A stretch of DNA of 64,000 nt from an uncultured Lachnospiraceae bacterium (GCA_947630925.1 CANRJM010000003.1:1-64000); one strand, 5' to 3'; shown: positions 16,189 through 25,560, numbered from the stretch's first letter. Program-made: numbers and translations. The notes: a model not told the origin generated them from the letters alone.

Positions 16189-18039
16189 TTACATTTTTCC
16201 ATCTACATAACGGTTTTTAATATAATTCACAATTTTCAATACCAGTTCAATCCGTTTAAACGGTGTAATCACATAAAATCCATCAATAAACTGACTCATT
16301 TCATCAATGATATTCTGCGAAATGACAAATGCAAGCTCTTCGCCTTCCTCCCGGTTTTTCCCCTCATATAACCGGATAATCTCATCCTGCACTTCAATCC
16401 CTGCCATTTCATGATTCATAAAGGCCGCATTGCGATAACTCACAACCGGCATGATCCCGCCCAACAGCTTGATTGGCAATTCCGCCCTTGCGCGCTTTAG
16501 GTTTTCGAGGCCCCTTTCCGAAAGAACCGGCTGCGTAAACAGGACGGACACTCCATTTTCTATCTTTTTCCGGGCGTGCGCGATCTGGGAATCAAAATTG
16601 ACTGCATTGATATTTAACGCGCCCGAAACCATAAATGGATTTCTGGCAAAAATTTCCTCATTAAAAGTCTGAATATGACGGGATAACACGGCTGAATTAT
16701 AACTAAACACCGTTTTAACCTCATGGCGCATCGCCTCCGGAACAGGGTCGCCGGTCACTGTAAGCACATTATTGACCCCTTCTATATTCAACCCCAATAA
16801 CAATGCCTTTGTCGCATTGATATTACGGTCGCGGCACGTGATATGCGGAATGGCCGTCATCCCCAGCTCTCTTTTCAATTTACATGCTAACAGACTGCTG
16901 TCAATTCTTGCTCTGGCAATCGGACAATCGGCAATATCAATCGCATCTACGCCGGCGTGCTGATACCGCGCCGCTCCTTCCATAAAAAAATCAATATCCG
17001 GCTCTACCGGCGGATCCAATTCCACTACAACGACCTTCTTACCCGCCTGCAGCTTTTGCGCAAAGGTATTCTGAGAATTTTGCATGCCACGGATTTCCCC
17101 ATTGCCGGTTTCCTGCGCCGAAGCTTTCCGTATGTATTCTCTCTGGGCTTTCCTGCGGTCTTCTAATAGGGTTTGATAAGAAAAGGCAGAATGAGCTAAT
17201 AACTTTCCTGCTTCTGCAATATCAGACGGCGTTGTGCCGCAGCATCCCCCAATGACAGATGCTCCTGCCTCCAACAGTTCTATCAGACTTTTCCCATAAT
17301 AATTTTGATTTTTCCCATAATAAATCCGTTTTCCAAGCATCGCCGGATAGCCGGCGTTTGGCATAACCGTAAGATATTTTTTCATCCGATGCGCAGGAAG
17401 CCTTTTCGTCCGCTCTAACAGATGCTTCGGTCCGGAAATACAATTAAAACCAACCGCGTCTACGGAATCGCTCTGCTGCATCTGCCAAAAAAGCTTTTCT
17501 GCCAGAAAGCCGGCACGCGTATAGCCTTCCGGAGATGCGGCAAAAGAAACAATCAGAAAGCTGTCCGCCTCCTTTTCCTTAATATAAGAACAAATTTGTT
17601 CCAATCCCGCACGATTCTCCTGTGTTTCAAACAGAAAATTTTTTGCCCCGCATTGTAGAAAGATATCTACCATTTCCTTATAAAAAAGAAATTCCTCTCC
17701 TTCTGTCACAGCCGGCCCGATATCCGCAAACACAAAACGCGTATCATCATATTTTTGTACGGCCGCATTGGCAAGCGCCCAACCTTTTTGTATCATCTGT
17801 TCTAACTGCTTTCTATCGGTTTGCAGCGTCTGGCAGTTTGCAGAAAAAGTATTCGTCTTAATCGCGACAGCTCCTGCCTGCAGATATTCTTCATGAATCT
17901 GCTGTATCAGCCCGGGCTCTGTCAGATTCAGGCGTTCCAACTGTTCTTTTGCATATTTTGGATATTTCTCTATGATATATGTCCCCATTGCGCCGTCAAA
18001 CAGCAATGGTTCATTCTCTAAATACTCCCGTACCGTCAT
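16189..18039 (-). CDS. Bifunctional homocysteine S-methyltransferase / methylenetetrahydrofolate reductase
   Basis: 616 aa fusion like YitJ. The N-terminal half (about 1-290) is a zinc-dependent homocysteine methyltransferase: LLFDGAMGTYI, AIKTNTFSAN and the zinc cysteines in VGFNCISG and GGCCGTTP. The C-terminal half (about 330-600) is an MTHFR barrel starting VVVVELDPPVEPD with DAIDIADCP and NVLTVTGDP. It would reduce methylene-THF and transfer methyl groups in methionine metabolism. GAGAGGAAG precedes the ATG, 18 bases after the zinc-type permease gene, so both are probably co-transcribed. The methyl donor of this subgroup is not settled by the sequence. Confidence 0.92.
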   Translation of the reverse strand: MTVREYLENEPLLFDGAMGTYIIEKYPKYAKEQLERLNLTEPGLIQQIHEEYLQAGAVAIKTNTFSANCQTLQTDRKQLEQMIQKGWALANAAVQKYDDTRFVFADIGPAVTEGEEFLFYKEMVDIFLQCGAKNFLFETQENRAGLEQICSYIKEKEADSFLIVSFAASPEGYTRAGFLAEKLFWQMQQSDSVDAVGFNCISGPKHLLERTKRLPAHRMKKYLTVMPNAGYPAMLGKRIYYGKNQNYYGKSLIELLEAGASVIGGCCGTTPSDIAEAGKLLAHSAFSYQTLLEDRRKAQREYIRKASAQETGNGEIRGMQNSQNTFAQKLQAGKKVVVVELDPPVEPDIDFFMEGAARYQHAGVDAIDIADCPIARARIDSSLLACKLKRELGMTAIPHITCRDRNINATKALLLGLNIEGVNNVLTVTGDPVPEAMRHEVKTVFSYNSAVLSRHIQTFNEEIFARNPFMVSGALNINAVNFDSQIAHARKKIENGVSVLFTQPVLSERGLENLKRARAELPIKLLGGIMPVVSYRNAAFMNHEMAGIEVQDEIIRLYEGKNREEGEELAFVISQNIIDEMSQFIDGFYVITPFKRIELVLKIVNYIKNRYVDGKM

Positions 18040-18057
18040 ATTGTTTCTTCCTCTCTG

Positions 18058-18876
18058 CTATCGCGCCAGCCATTCCCTGCCATTCTGAATGATAAAAAAC
18101 AGAAGAAAAGCCGCTAAATTCATTAAAACTACACTGGCTCCCGCAGGCATGCCCGATTGATATGATATTACCATACCTATGCAATAGCATACCACAGATA
18201 AAATTCCGGAACTGATTACGACGCCCCGAAAACTCTGAAACAGGCGCATCGAAGTCAGCGACGGGAATATGACCAGACTGGAAATCAGCATGGCTCCCAT
18301 TAATTGCATCCCCAAAACAATGGTTACCGCCGTTAATATAGCAATCATACTATCATAAAAAGAAGTTTTCACTCCGGTCGCCTTTCCAAAATTTTCATCA
18401 AAGGTAACGGCAAAAATCTTATGATACGACAAAATAAAGAGCGCCAGTACAATAATGGATAATACTGCGCCTAACCAGACATCCTCCCGCGTCATGGCAA
18501 GAATGCTTCCAAACATATAGCTGTTAATATCTGTAGTCATCCCTGTCGTCAGCGAAGTTACGCTGACGCCAATGGCAAGAGATGAAGCGGAAACCGCCGC
18601 AATAGCGGCATCCGAACGCATCAGGTTTTTCCCGGTCATCCGAAGCAGTAAAAATGCCGCTGCAATCACAATAGGAATAGACAATTTCAACGGCGCAATA
18701 TTGCAGGCAAGCGCAATCGAAAGCGCGCCATACGATACATGCGACAGTCCGTCCCCAATCATCGAATACTGTTTTAACACAAGGCTGACCCCAAGCAAAG
18801 CTGCGCACAGGGAAACTAAGATCCCGACAATAAACGCCCGCACAATAAAGGGATAGCTTAACATTTCTAAAATCAT
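18058..18876 (-). CDS. znuB: ABC-3 family metal permease (ZnuB/AdcB-like)
   Basis: 272 aa, eight or so membrane helices, the fold of zinc/manganese ABC permeases. Recognisable parts are LVLKQYSMIGDGLSHVSYG near the N-terminus and MQLMGAMLISSLVIFP near residue 190. It follows the ATPase gene by 32 bases with a GGAGGAGAATGG ribosome binding site. No substrate-binding lipoprotein (ZnuA type) is nearby, so the solute-binding partner must be elsewhere. Zinc is inferred rather than manganese because the next gene in the operon is a zinc enzyme. Confidence 0.85.
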   Translation of the reverse strand: MILEMLSYPFIVRAFIVGILVSLCAALLGVSLVLKQYSMIGDGLSHVSYGALSIALACNIAPLKLSIPIVIAAAFLLLRMTGKNLMRSDAAIAAVSASSLAIGVSVTSLTTGMTTDINSYMFGSILAMTREDVWLGAVLSIIVLALFILSYHKIFAVTFDENFGKATGVKTSFYDSMIAILTAVTIVLGMQLMGAMLISSLVIFPSLTSMRLFQSFRGVVISSGILSVVCYCIGMVISYQSGMPAGASVVLMNLAAFLLFFIIQNGREWLAR

Positions 18877-18908
18877 TCTACCATTCTCCTCCCTGATAAA
18901 ATCAACAG

Positions 18909-19628
18909 TTACTTCACATTCGTTATACCGGGTAAAAGACTGGCATATTCTGACTGTTGATATTTCTGTACTGTCCCATAAAAATATCCGCCTTCCTTGA
19001 GATGAAGAATATATTCCGCCTCTGAAACCGCGCTTTGCAAATCATGGGTTACCATGATGATTGCCATTCCCTCCTGATGCAGCATCCGCAAATTACGATA
19101 TAACGCCGCAGTCGCCATAGGGTCCAATCCCGCCGCTGGTTCATCCAGCACAAGGATATCCTGCGCGGCGCATACAGCCCTTGCTAAAAGGGTTCTTTGC
19201 TGCTGCCCACCGGAAAGCTTTCCATAACATTTGTTTTTTAATTCACTGATCCCCAGCCGTTCCATCACCGACAGTGCTTGTCTCTTCTCTTCACGCCGAA
19301 AAAAAGGCCGGATATGCGTCCTGTTTAAAAAACCCGACAGGATCACTTCCATTACGCTTGCCGGAAATTGTCTCTGCGCCACAGTTTGCTGCGGTAAATA
19401 TCCAACCTTACCATTCTGTATATCCTGCCTGATCTGAACCTGTCCGCTTACCGGTTTCATCAGGCCTAACAAAGTCTTTAGCAGCGTACTCTTTCCGGAA
19501 CCGTTCCCGCCTACCACACAGATATAATCGCCCTGATTGACCATAAAATCAAAATGCTCAATCAAAACTCTGTTCTCATAGCCTAATCCCACGTCTTTAC
19601 AATAAATCAGACATTCTTCCTGCTCCAT
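18909..19628 (-). CDS. znuC: Metal ABC transporter ATPase (ZnuC-like)
   Basis: About 239 aa cytoplasmic ATPase. Walker A GGNGSGKST, signature LSGGQQQR, Walker B ILVLDEPAAGLD and H-loop VTHD are all intact. The ATG at 19628 has GGAGGGCGAA upstream; the outer ATG at 19640 would place it within the coding region. It heads the operon znuC-znuB-methyltransferase under a strong promoter. A Zur operator could not be identified with confidence. Confidence 0.88.
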   Translation of the reverse strand: MEQEECLIYCKDVGLGYENRVLIEHFDFMVNQGDYICVVGGNGSGKSTLLKTLLGLMKPVSGQVQIRQDIQNGKVGYLPQQTVAQRQFPASVMEVILSGFLNRTHIRPFFRREEKRQALSVMERLGISELKNKCYGKLSGGQQQRTLLARAVCAAQDILVLDEPAAGLDPMATAALYRNLRMLHQEGMAIIMVTHDLQSAVSEAEYILHLKEGGYFYGTVQKYQQSEYASLLPGITNVK

Positions 19629-19667
19629 TTCGCCCTCCATCCAAAGTATGAATTGAAAACCTTTTTC

Positions 19668-19696
19668 ATTTTACGTTTGCATCCCACCTTTGTCAA
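19668..19696 (-). promoter_or_regulatory. Sigma-A promoter of the metal transporter operon
   Basis: Minus strand: consensus TTGACA at 19691-19696, 17-base spacer, TAAAAT at 19668-19673. It is back to back with the promoter of the CNNM-type gene. Confidence 0.8.
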
Positions 19697-19727
19697 GCTG
19701 CCATATTTATTTTAAATCTGATTTTCC

Positions 19728-19757
19728 TTGACATATTGGTATAATCTAATGTAAAAT
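19728..19757 (+). promoter_or_regulatory. Sigma-A promoter of the CNNM-type gene
   Basis: TTGACA at 19728-19733, 18-base spacer, TAAAAT at 19752-19757. Confidence 0.65.
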
Positions 19758-19804
19758 GATGAAAGTTGTACATATTTTAAATAGAATGGATGGGAGTTGA
19801 TTTT

Positions 19805-21124
19805 TTGGACGCAAGCGACGTCTCGCAGGTCATTATATTATTAATTTTGTTAGTTCTTTCCGCATTTTTCTCCTCTGCGGAAACTTGCCTGACTACAGTA
19901 AACAAAATGCGAATGAAATCAATGGCGGATGAAAACAGGAAGAATGCCAAACTGGTTCTGAAACTGACTGAAAATCCAACAAAACTGCTAAGCGCTATTT
20001 TAATTGGAAATAACATTATGAACCTGTCTGCTTCTTCTCTTACCACTTCGTTTGCCATTCGTCTGGCAAATAATTTAGGATATTCCCAATTTGTCAGCGC
20101 AATCACCGGGCTTGCTACCGGTCTTCTGACTATATTGGTACTGATTTTCGGGGAGATTGTCCCCAAGTCCTTTGCAACCATGGCGGCAGAAAGACTATCG
20201 CTGCTCTACGCTAAGCCGGTTTACCTGTTTGTTACGCTTATGACGCCATTTTGTTTCATTATGAATAAAATTTCTTCCGGTATCCTTTTCCTTTTACGGA
20301 TTGATACAAAAAAAGTGCCTGCCATTACAGAAAATGAACTGCGAACCATTGTAGACGTCAGTCATGAAGAGGGTGTCATTGAAAGCGAAGAACGGCAGAT
20401 GATTACCAATGTTGTTGATTTTGGCGATTCCTTAGCAAAAGATATCATGGTTCCGAAAATGGATGTCACATTTGTGAATGTGAATTTATCCTATAATGAA
20501 CTGATGGAATGCTACTCGGTTGATAAATTTACCAGACTGCCTGTCTATGATGACAGCCGTGATAATGTAGTCGGTATCATCAACCTAAAAGATTTATTTT
20601 TCTATCAGGGCTCGAAACGGGATTTTTCTATTGCTGAAATTATGCGGGAGCCATATTTTACTTATGAATACAAGAAAATCTCTGAATTGTTTTTTGAAAT
20701 GAAAAAGGAATCCATCCCTATGGCAATCGTACTGGACGAATATGGTTCTACTGCGGGCATGCTTACTTTAGAGGATCTCATTGAAGAAATCGTCGGGGAT
20801 ATCCGTGATGAATACAATGACAATGAAGAAGATGAAATCACAAAAATAGATGAGGAAACTTATATTCTCCTTGGCGTAGCCAAGTTAGCGGATATTGATG
20901 AAATATTAGGCATTACGATTGAATCAGAAGATTATGATTCCATTGCCGGTCACGTCATAAAGCTTCTGGATCATTTTCCGGAAGCCGGAGAAACGGTCAG
21001 CGACAGTTTTGCAGAATATACGGTATTGGAAGCCGAAAAGAACCGGATTGATAAGGTTCAGTTGCATCTTCTTCCGGCACGGGAAGAAATGGAGGAAGAG
21101 GACGAAGCAGAAGAGACGCTATAG
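19805..21124 (+). CDS. CNNM/HlyC-CorC family membrane protein with CBS pair
   Basis: About 439 aa. An N-terminal DUF21 membrane domain with four helices (ILLILLVLSAFFSSAET, AILIGNNIMN, GEIVPKSFA) is followed by a CBS pair (IMVPKMDVTFV, RLPVYDD, GIINLKDL, GSTAGMLTLEDLIEEIVGDI) and a C-terminal CorC_HlyC domain. Relatives are implicated in magnesium or cobalt efflux. The ATG at 19790 lacks a ribosome binding site, whereas TTG at 19805 has GGGAG 8 bases upstream, so TTG is chosen. It is monocistronic with its own promoter and terminator. Confidence 0.88.
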   Translation: MDASDVSQVIILLILLVLSAFFSSAETCLTTVNKMRMKSMADENRKNAKLVLKLTENPTKLLSAILIGNNIMNLSASSLTTSFAIRLANNLGYSQFVSAITGLATGLLTILVLIFGEIVPKSFATMAAERLSLLYAKPVYLFVTLMTPFCFIMNKISSGILFLLRIDTKKVPAITENELRTIVDVSHEEGVIESEERQMITNVVDFGDSLAKDIMVPKMDVTFVNVNLSYNELMECYSVDKFTRLPVYDDSRDNVVGIINLKDLFFYQGSKRDFSIAEIMREPYFTYEYKKISELFFEMKKESIPMAIVLDEYGSTAGMLTLEDLIEEIVGDIRDEYNDNEEDEITKIDEETYILLGVAKLADIDEILGITIESEDYDSIAGHVIKLLDHFPEAGETVSDSFAEYTVLEAEKNRIDKVQLHLLPAREEMEEEDEAEETL

Positions 21125-21128
21125 AATC

Positions 21129-21161
21129 AAAAGAGGAATGCATATGCAGTCCTCTTTTTTT
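21129..21161. terminator. Bidirectional terminator after CNNM-type gene
   Basis: AAAAGAGGA pairs with TCCTCTTTT around a TGCATATGCA core, followed by a T-run on the plus strand. It sits between convergent genes and touches the stop of the beta-helix gene. Confidence 0.85.
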
Positions 21162-23013
21162 AACTGACATCATTCGGTTTACAGTCCAGAAAATAGCATT
21201 TTACTACTTTCTGTCCCAGATTCCTGTCAATAGCGCCGCCGGTATAGTCGGCAATACACCGCCGGAACCGGCATTCTTCTATCGTTCCCCTGTTTCCATA
21301 CATCAGTATGCCCGCACCGTTCTTGCTGCGGCAGTTTACAAAAGTACATTTTCGGATATTGCCATCCTGAGAATAAATTGCCCCATCCTGGCAGAAATTA
21401 AAAATGCATCCTGTTATCTCCGGCGCATAGGCATCATAAACCGCCCTTCCCTTAACCATATTGCGGAAAACAGACTGTTCTGCAGTCAACCGGCAGCCGG
21501 TCGCATATATCCCGCTTGCTTTTCCCATGCCATTCAATTCACTTTGATTGATGCTGCACTTTTTACTGTGTTCTAAAATAATCATATCTTCCTTTTGCAT
21601 GTGATTGCAGATCATCTTCACATGATGTAAGGTCAGGCTCCCCCTGCAGCGTATCGGATAATTCAAATAGACATTGGCATCTTCTATCAGCAGGCGCCCC
21701 TGCGCTTCAATCAGAACCGGGCAGTCTACTATGGTTGACACCATGATTCGGTAATCACCCGTTATCTGAAAAGTCCCCATCTTGGCAAGATATTGTATCG
21801 TTTCTGCTCCCTCCGGACAGCATTTCTTATATTGAAGCTGGTTGACATTTGCCCGCACAAAACCGTTGTAAAAGATTGCTGCTCCATATTCTGCCACATA
21901 GCATTCCTCAAATTCACAGTTCGTAATACGATTCCCTTCTACCGCATAAATTGCGCCTCCGCGCTTTGCCTCGCATCTATAAAATTTACAGCCCCGGACA
22001 CTTCCCTGCGGGGTGCGTATCATAATCGCCCCGCCATCTTCCGGAGAATAACAATCTGCAAATACCGTATCTTCTACCTGAATCGCGTTTCCCCAAAACC
22101 GAAGAGCCGCCCCCCTCGTCGTATGATAAATATAACTTTTTGAAATCTGCAGTTCTCCTGCTTCCGCACGAACCAACATCCCAAAATTCCTACAATCCAT
22201 CTCGCTATTCCGAATCAAAACACGGCTATGTACAGATTTTATATTAATGCACGCCCTATGCGCATCGCTTTTTCGAATCAGCTTACTGTCTTCCACAATC
22301 AGTTCCCCGCCGGCTAACAGAATGTTCCCAAAAACACGAACCTCTGCATGGTCAAAAATCAAACGCATCCCTTGCGTCAATACCAGATCCTGCTTAATCT
22401 GACAGCGTTCCACAATCCGAACCTCTTTTTCCTCTTCCAGCATTTTCTGCGTACATTCTAACGTTTCCCAAAGCTGCATAATATAATATTTCATATCCAC
22501 CGGAGACAGTTCCATATCGTTTAGATGCATGCGATGTAAAATTTCCCGGCATCGGGTAACGTCCTCTTCATTAGCGCCCAAAACAAATTCCCGCAAAAGG
22601 GACAGCTTTTCCGCAGAAATCTTTAAGATTCCGCCAAACCGCTCCACCGATTCCCATTCCCTGTCAGGAATCCCTGAATGTTTCAGGCTGACGTTCATCA
22701 TATCTAACAGCAGTAAATATTTTTCCCGTTCTGATTGAAAGGCATGGAGCAAATATTCCACTACGGTCTCTTTTTCCTTGGAATACCGCAATACTTTTGC
22801 CATATCATCTGACTCCAAATGAAACCCCGCCAACAATAACCGTTCCAGTTCAAAGTTATTGAGCGGGCTGGATAGGCAGTCCAATTCTGCCTGCATAAAA
22901 ATAGCAGAGCCGTATATAATCTTATATTTATATGGTTTGGTATAAAGCGGATGCTTCGGCGTCATCCATAACTTCTTTTTCTGATTAAATTTAGTAAGAT
23001 TATCGATTATCAT
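21160..23013 (-). CDS. Long cytoplasmic beta-helix repeat protein
   Basis: About 617 aa, no signal peptide. The first 190 residues are mostly helical and contain KHPLYTKPYKYKIIYGSAIF, a block also found in the upstream paralogue. From about residue 200 to the end there are repeated short strands with motifs such as C-x-F-x-x-C and GGAI (EDGGAIMI, KRGGAIYA, AEYGAAIFY, KNGAGILMY, YTGGAID), typical of a right-handed parallel beta-helix. The ATG at 23013 follows AGAGGA located at the end of the upstream gene, whose TAA is 4 bases away, so they are coupled. I do not know a function; enzymatic residues of pectate lyases are not visible. Confidence 0.85.
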   Translation of the reverse strand: MIIDNLTKFNQKKKLWMTPKHPLYTKPYKYKIIYGSAIFMQAELDCLSSPLNNFELERLLLAGFHLESDDMAKVLRYSKEKETVVEYLLHAFQSEREKYLLLLDMMNVSLKHSGIPDREWESVERFGGILKISAEKLSLLREFVLGANEEDVTRCREILHRMHLNDMELSPVDMKYYIMQLWETLECTQKMLEEEKEVRIVERCQIKQDLVLTQGMRLIFDHAEVRVFGNILLAGGELIVEDSKLIRKSDAHRACINIKSVHSRVLIRNSEMDCRNFGMLVRAEAGELQISKSYIYHTTRGAALRFWGNAIQVEDTVFADCYSPEDGGAIMIRTPQGSVRGCKFYRCEAKRGGAIYAVEGNRITNCEFEECYVAEYGAAIFYNGFVRANVNQLQYKKCCPEGAETIQYLAKMGTFQITGDYRIMVSTIVDCPVLIEAQGRLLIEDANVYLNYPIRCRGSLTLHHVKMICNHMQKEDMIILEHSKKCSINQSELNGMGKASGIYATGCRLTAEQSVFRNMVKGRAVYDAYAPEITGCIFNFCQDGAIYSQDGNIRKCTFVNCRSKNGAGILMYGNRGTIEECRFRRCIADYTGGAIDRNLGQKVVKCYFLDCKPNDVS

Positions 23014-23017
23014 TCCA

Positions 23018-24259
23018 TTAATCCTCTTTTTTACCTGCATTAAAAATCGCGCTTTCTTTCGGCTCACACTGATAGAGCACGGATTTTTTCACGAACTGCC
23101 CCAGTTTTTCATATTTAAAATATACTGCAGCCCCTAAATACCGTACTGTGCAATTCCGAAAAGAACATGCTTCAATGATTACATTGTCAATCGACTCCGA
23201 GTAAACAGCGCCGCCATATTCTGCAGTCGCCTGATAAAAATCACAGTTTGAAATATGAATCTGTGATGCGCCAAAAACAGCAAGAAACCCATTCTCCCCA
23301 TTGATAAAACTGCTTCGGTTAATCTGCGCATATCTTCCATCAAACACGAGCATTCGTTTTCCTCTGGAGTGGCTAAACTCACTTTCCTCAATCAACAGCC
23401 GGCCTGCTTTCTGCTGTAACAAGCCGCATTGCATATGACAGTCTATCAGGGCATTTTCTATTTTTACTACAGCCGCGTCCTGGATTGTCAGAAAATAATC
23501 TTCTTCACAGGCAGTCACATCCCATCTGGTATTACAAATCCGGATTCTTCCGCCATTAATCTGAACAGACCCCCGCATTGTGATATCTGCGCCATCAATC
23601 AGCAGAGAACCGCCGCGCTCTACATAAATATTCCCCGTAATCTCAGTCGGTTTATCCAGTATCAGAGTTTTCCCCGCCTCTACATGGATATCCTGAAAGA
23701 TATCCCGGTCGGTAAACTCTCTATAAAAATACTGCAGTATACGATAGGGAATCTCATAGCCGGCTTCCTGAAACTGATGATAACACTTTCTCGCCCCTTC
23801 TAAATCCTTTTTTGAGGCCGCCTCCTGAAAGTCTTGAAAAAAACGGATTTCTGCAGGCGTCATATGAAAGATCTGCTGATAGTTTTCAATGACCTTGCCG
23901 CAATAATCCAATGACCAGACTGCCCCGCCGTACAACTGATATAAATCCGCCAAAAAACAATACTGCACTTCTTTGGTCTTTAATATCTTCATGCATTCCG
24001 TCAAGCGGAATTCAAAATAATTGTTAATATCCGTAATGATTTTATCCCTCTGCTCTTTGGGCAAAGAAATACATTCCAGAAAAAAGTCATATCTGTCTTT
24101 TAACTCTGTAATGGCTTTCATATTCCCAATTGCCAGTATTCCTACGCCAAAGGAATATAAATATCGAAAGGACAGACTTTTTGAATAGAAAGGATGATTC
24201 ACTCTTTCTAACTCATTCCGCCTGCTTTTTAAATATTCCAGAACATCCATTTCCGCCAT
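23018..24259 (-). CDS. Short cytoplasmic beta-helix repeat protein, paralogue
   Basis: 413 aa, no signal peptide. The N-terminal 185 residues are helical and include NHPFYSKSLSFRYLYSFGVG, aligning with the block in the downstream paralogue. Residues 195-400 form a shorter beta-helix (ITGNIYVERGGSLLIDGADI, AEYGGAVYSE, RYLGAAVYF). AAAGGAATCTGAAT precedes the ATG and a good promoter lies 40-70 bases upstream, so the two beta-helix genes can be expressed without the MinD-like ATPase. The function is unknown. Confidence 0.85.
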   Translation of the reverse strand: MAEMDVLEYLKSRRNELERVNHPFYSKSLSFRYLYSFGVGILAIGNMKAITELKDRYDFFLECISLPKEQRDKIITDINNYFEFRLTECMKILKTKEVQYCFLADLYQLYGGAVWSLDYCGKVIENYQQIFHMTPAEIRFFQDFQEAASKKDLEGARKCYHQFQEAGYEIPYRILQYFYREFTDRDIFQDIHVEAGKTLILDKPTEITGNIYVERGGSLLIDGADITMRGSVQINGGRIRICNTRWDVTACEEDYFLTIQDAAVVKIENALIDCHMQCGLLQQKAGRLLIEESEFSHSRGKRMLVFDGRYAQINRSSFINGENGFLAVFGASQIHISNCDFYQATAEYGGAVYSESIDNVIIEACSFRNCTVRYLGAAVYFKYEKLGQFVKKSVLYQCEPKESAIFNAGKKED

Positions 24260-24297
24260 ATTCAGATTCCTTTCTCCAACGATTCTATCCTTTTTTT

Positions 24298-24326
24298 ATT
24301 ATACTCCCTTCTATATCCCTGTGCAA
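24298..24326 (-). promoter_or_regulatory. Sigma-A promoter of the beta-helix gene pair
   Basis: Minus strand: TTGCAC at 24321-24326, 17-base spacer, perfect TATAAT at 24298-24303, in the 100-base gap after the MinD-like gene. Confidence 0.7.
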
Positions 24327-24359
24327 GCAAAGAAATCCTTCCTTTGGCAAAAGGCGCCC

Positions 24360-25181
24360 TTAGCCCCGTTTCTCTTTCCGTTTCTTTAAAATATTTTTCC
24401 GTATCATCTTACCGGCGCGCTTTACAAACCGGATAAAATATTCATTGTCCAAATCAGAAGGTTTATAATAATTGCGATTTAAGAACTGCAACAGATGTCC
24501 CTGCAGCATGGAATCCTGTAATTCCATATTGTAGGGAATAATGCCGATCTTATCCTTTGGAATATGAAATTCCCTGCATATGCGGGACACATCCCAAAGC
24601 GCCTCGGTTTTATAATTTCCAATTAAATATACTGCTTTTTGCTGAATAGAAGAATACCGGGTAAAATACTCCCTTAGATGAACCGGATCCTGGTCCAGAT
24701 TAACTACCACCAACTCTGCTTCGGATAGTATAACATTAGAACTAAGATTTTGATTCGTTTCCGTATCAATATAGATATAATCTGAAATGCCAGACAGTGC
24801 AGAAAACAATTTTTCCTGTACCAGATTAAATTCATAGTTAAATACTTCTTTGTTGACAATTCTTCCCTGCGGAAGATAATACATACCGGAAAACAACAAT
24901 GGAATGGTTGCATGATGTACCAGCCTGTCTCCCTGTTCTCCCGAATACAAACGCTTTAGCACATATTCAATCCCATAATGGCTATAATATTCTCCCTGTT
25001 CCCGAAGTACCTCCATCTTCTCCGGCATCAATAAAATATCCCCAATTCCATGGACACTATAATGATTCTCTAATAATATGATCTTCCCATGCCCACTAAG
25101 CGAGGTCATGGCAGAAACACATGCCAAATTAGTCGTGACGCCTGCCGCACCTCTTACATGACTCCAAAATGCTATTTTCAT
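24360..25181 (-). CDS. MinD/ParA-like protein with deviant P-loop lacking lysines
   Basis: 273 aa. The start MKIAFWSHVRGAAGVTTNLA has the place and shape of the MinD/ParA Walker A, but both lysines are replaced (K to R and K to V). The Walker-A'-like strand YIYIDTETNQN and VVVNLDQDP follow, as in this superfamily. Clostridial pilus-type ATPases with an HGxxGTTSN loop are the nearest pattern I recall. The C-terminus is very basic (KMIRKNILKKRKEKRG), which could bind membrane or nucleic acid. GGAGG is 4 bases before the ATG. A role in positioning or assembling the neighbouring beta-helix proteins is a guess. Confidence 0.75.
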   Translation of the reverse strand: MKIAFWSHVRGAAGVTTNLACVSAMTSLSGHGKIILLENHYSVHGIGDILLMPEKMEVLREQGEYYSHYGIEYVLKRLYSGEQGDRLVHHATIPLLFSGMYYLPQGRIVNKEVFNYEFNLVQEKLFSALSGISDYIYIDTETNQNLSSNVILSEAELVVVNLDQDPVHLREYFTRYSSIQQKAVYLIGNYKTEALWDVSRICREFHIPKDKIGIIPYNMELQDSMLQGHLLQFLNRNYYKPSDLDNEYFIRFVKRAGKMIRKNILKKRKEKRG

Positions 25182-25391
25182 TCATCCTCCATCACATGCA
25201 AGTCCTCCCCCTTCCTTTGCATGCTCTTCTTCTGTCGTATGTTCTTTCCGGGCAGCGCAAACACACCGGATTGACAGACTGCCCAAAAAAGTTGCCTCTA
25301 AGTAATTTCCTATTAAAAATACTGTAATATATCCTACTAAGATTCGTAAAGCATTTTTTTCATCTTTTCTTTTTTTCTCCCTTTTTGCCAA
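25182..25391 (-). CDS. Possible small single-pass membrane protein
   Basis: 69 aa with one hydrophobic stretch (ILVGYITVFLIGNYLEATFL) between a Lys/Arg-rich N-terminus and a polar tail. A TTG start at 25391 has AAAGG five bases upstream, and the TGA directly abuts the ATG of the MinD-like gene, which supports a real upstream gene in that operon. The unusual Cys/Glu/Gly-rich tail is a reason for doubt. No family recognised. Confidence 0.45.
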   Translation of the reverse strand: MAKREKKRKDEKNALRILVGYITVFLIGNYLEATFLGSLSIRCVCAARKEHTTEEEHAKEGGGLACDGG

Positions 25392-25420
25392 ATTACCTTT
25401 CTAAATTTTGTGAAATAAAT

Positions 25421-25452
25421 AAAAAAACACCCTGATTAACAGGATGTTTTTT
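25421..25452. terminator. Bidirectional terminator after the FliB-like gene
   Basis: A-run, stem CACCCTG/CAGGATG with one wobble and a TTAA-type loop, then T-run. On the minus strand it lies about 110 bases past the FliB-like stop. Bases 25453-25560 hold nothing else recognisable. Confidence 0.85.
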
Positions 25453-25560
25453 CATATATGCCATAATAAAAATTACCCCGGCAAAGCCCGCAAGAATCCC
25501 CTAAAAACAGACAGAAGCCGCCTCATTCTATTTGGTTCCTGCGCCTTCCACAAAACCACT

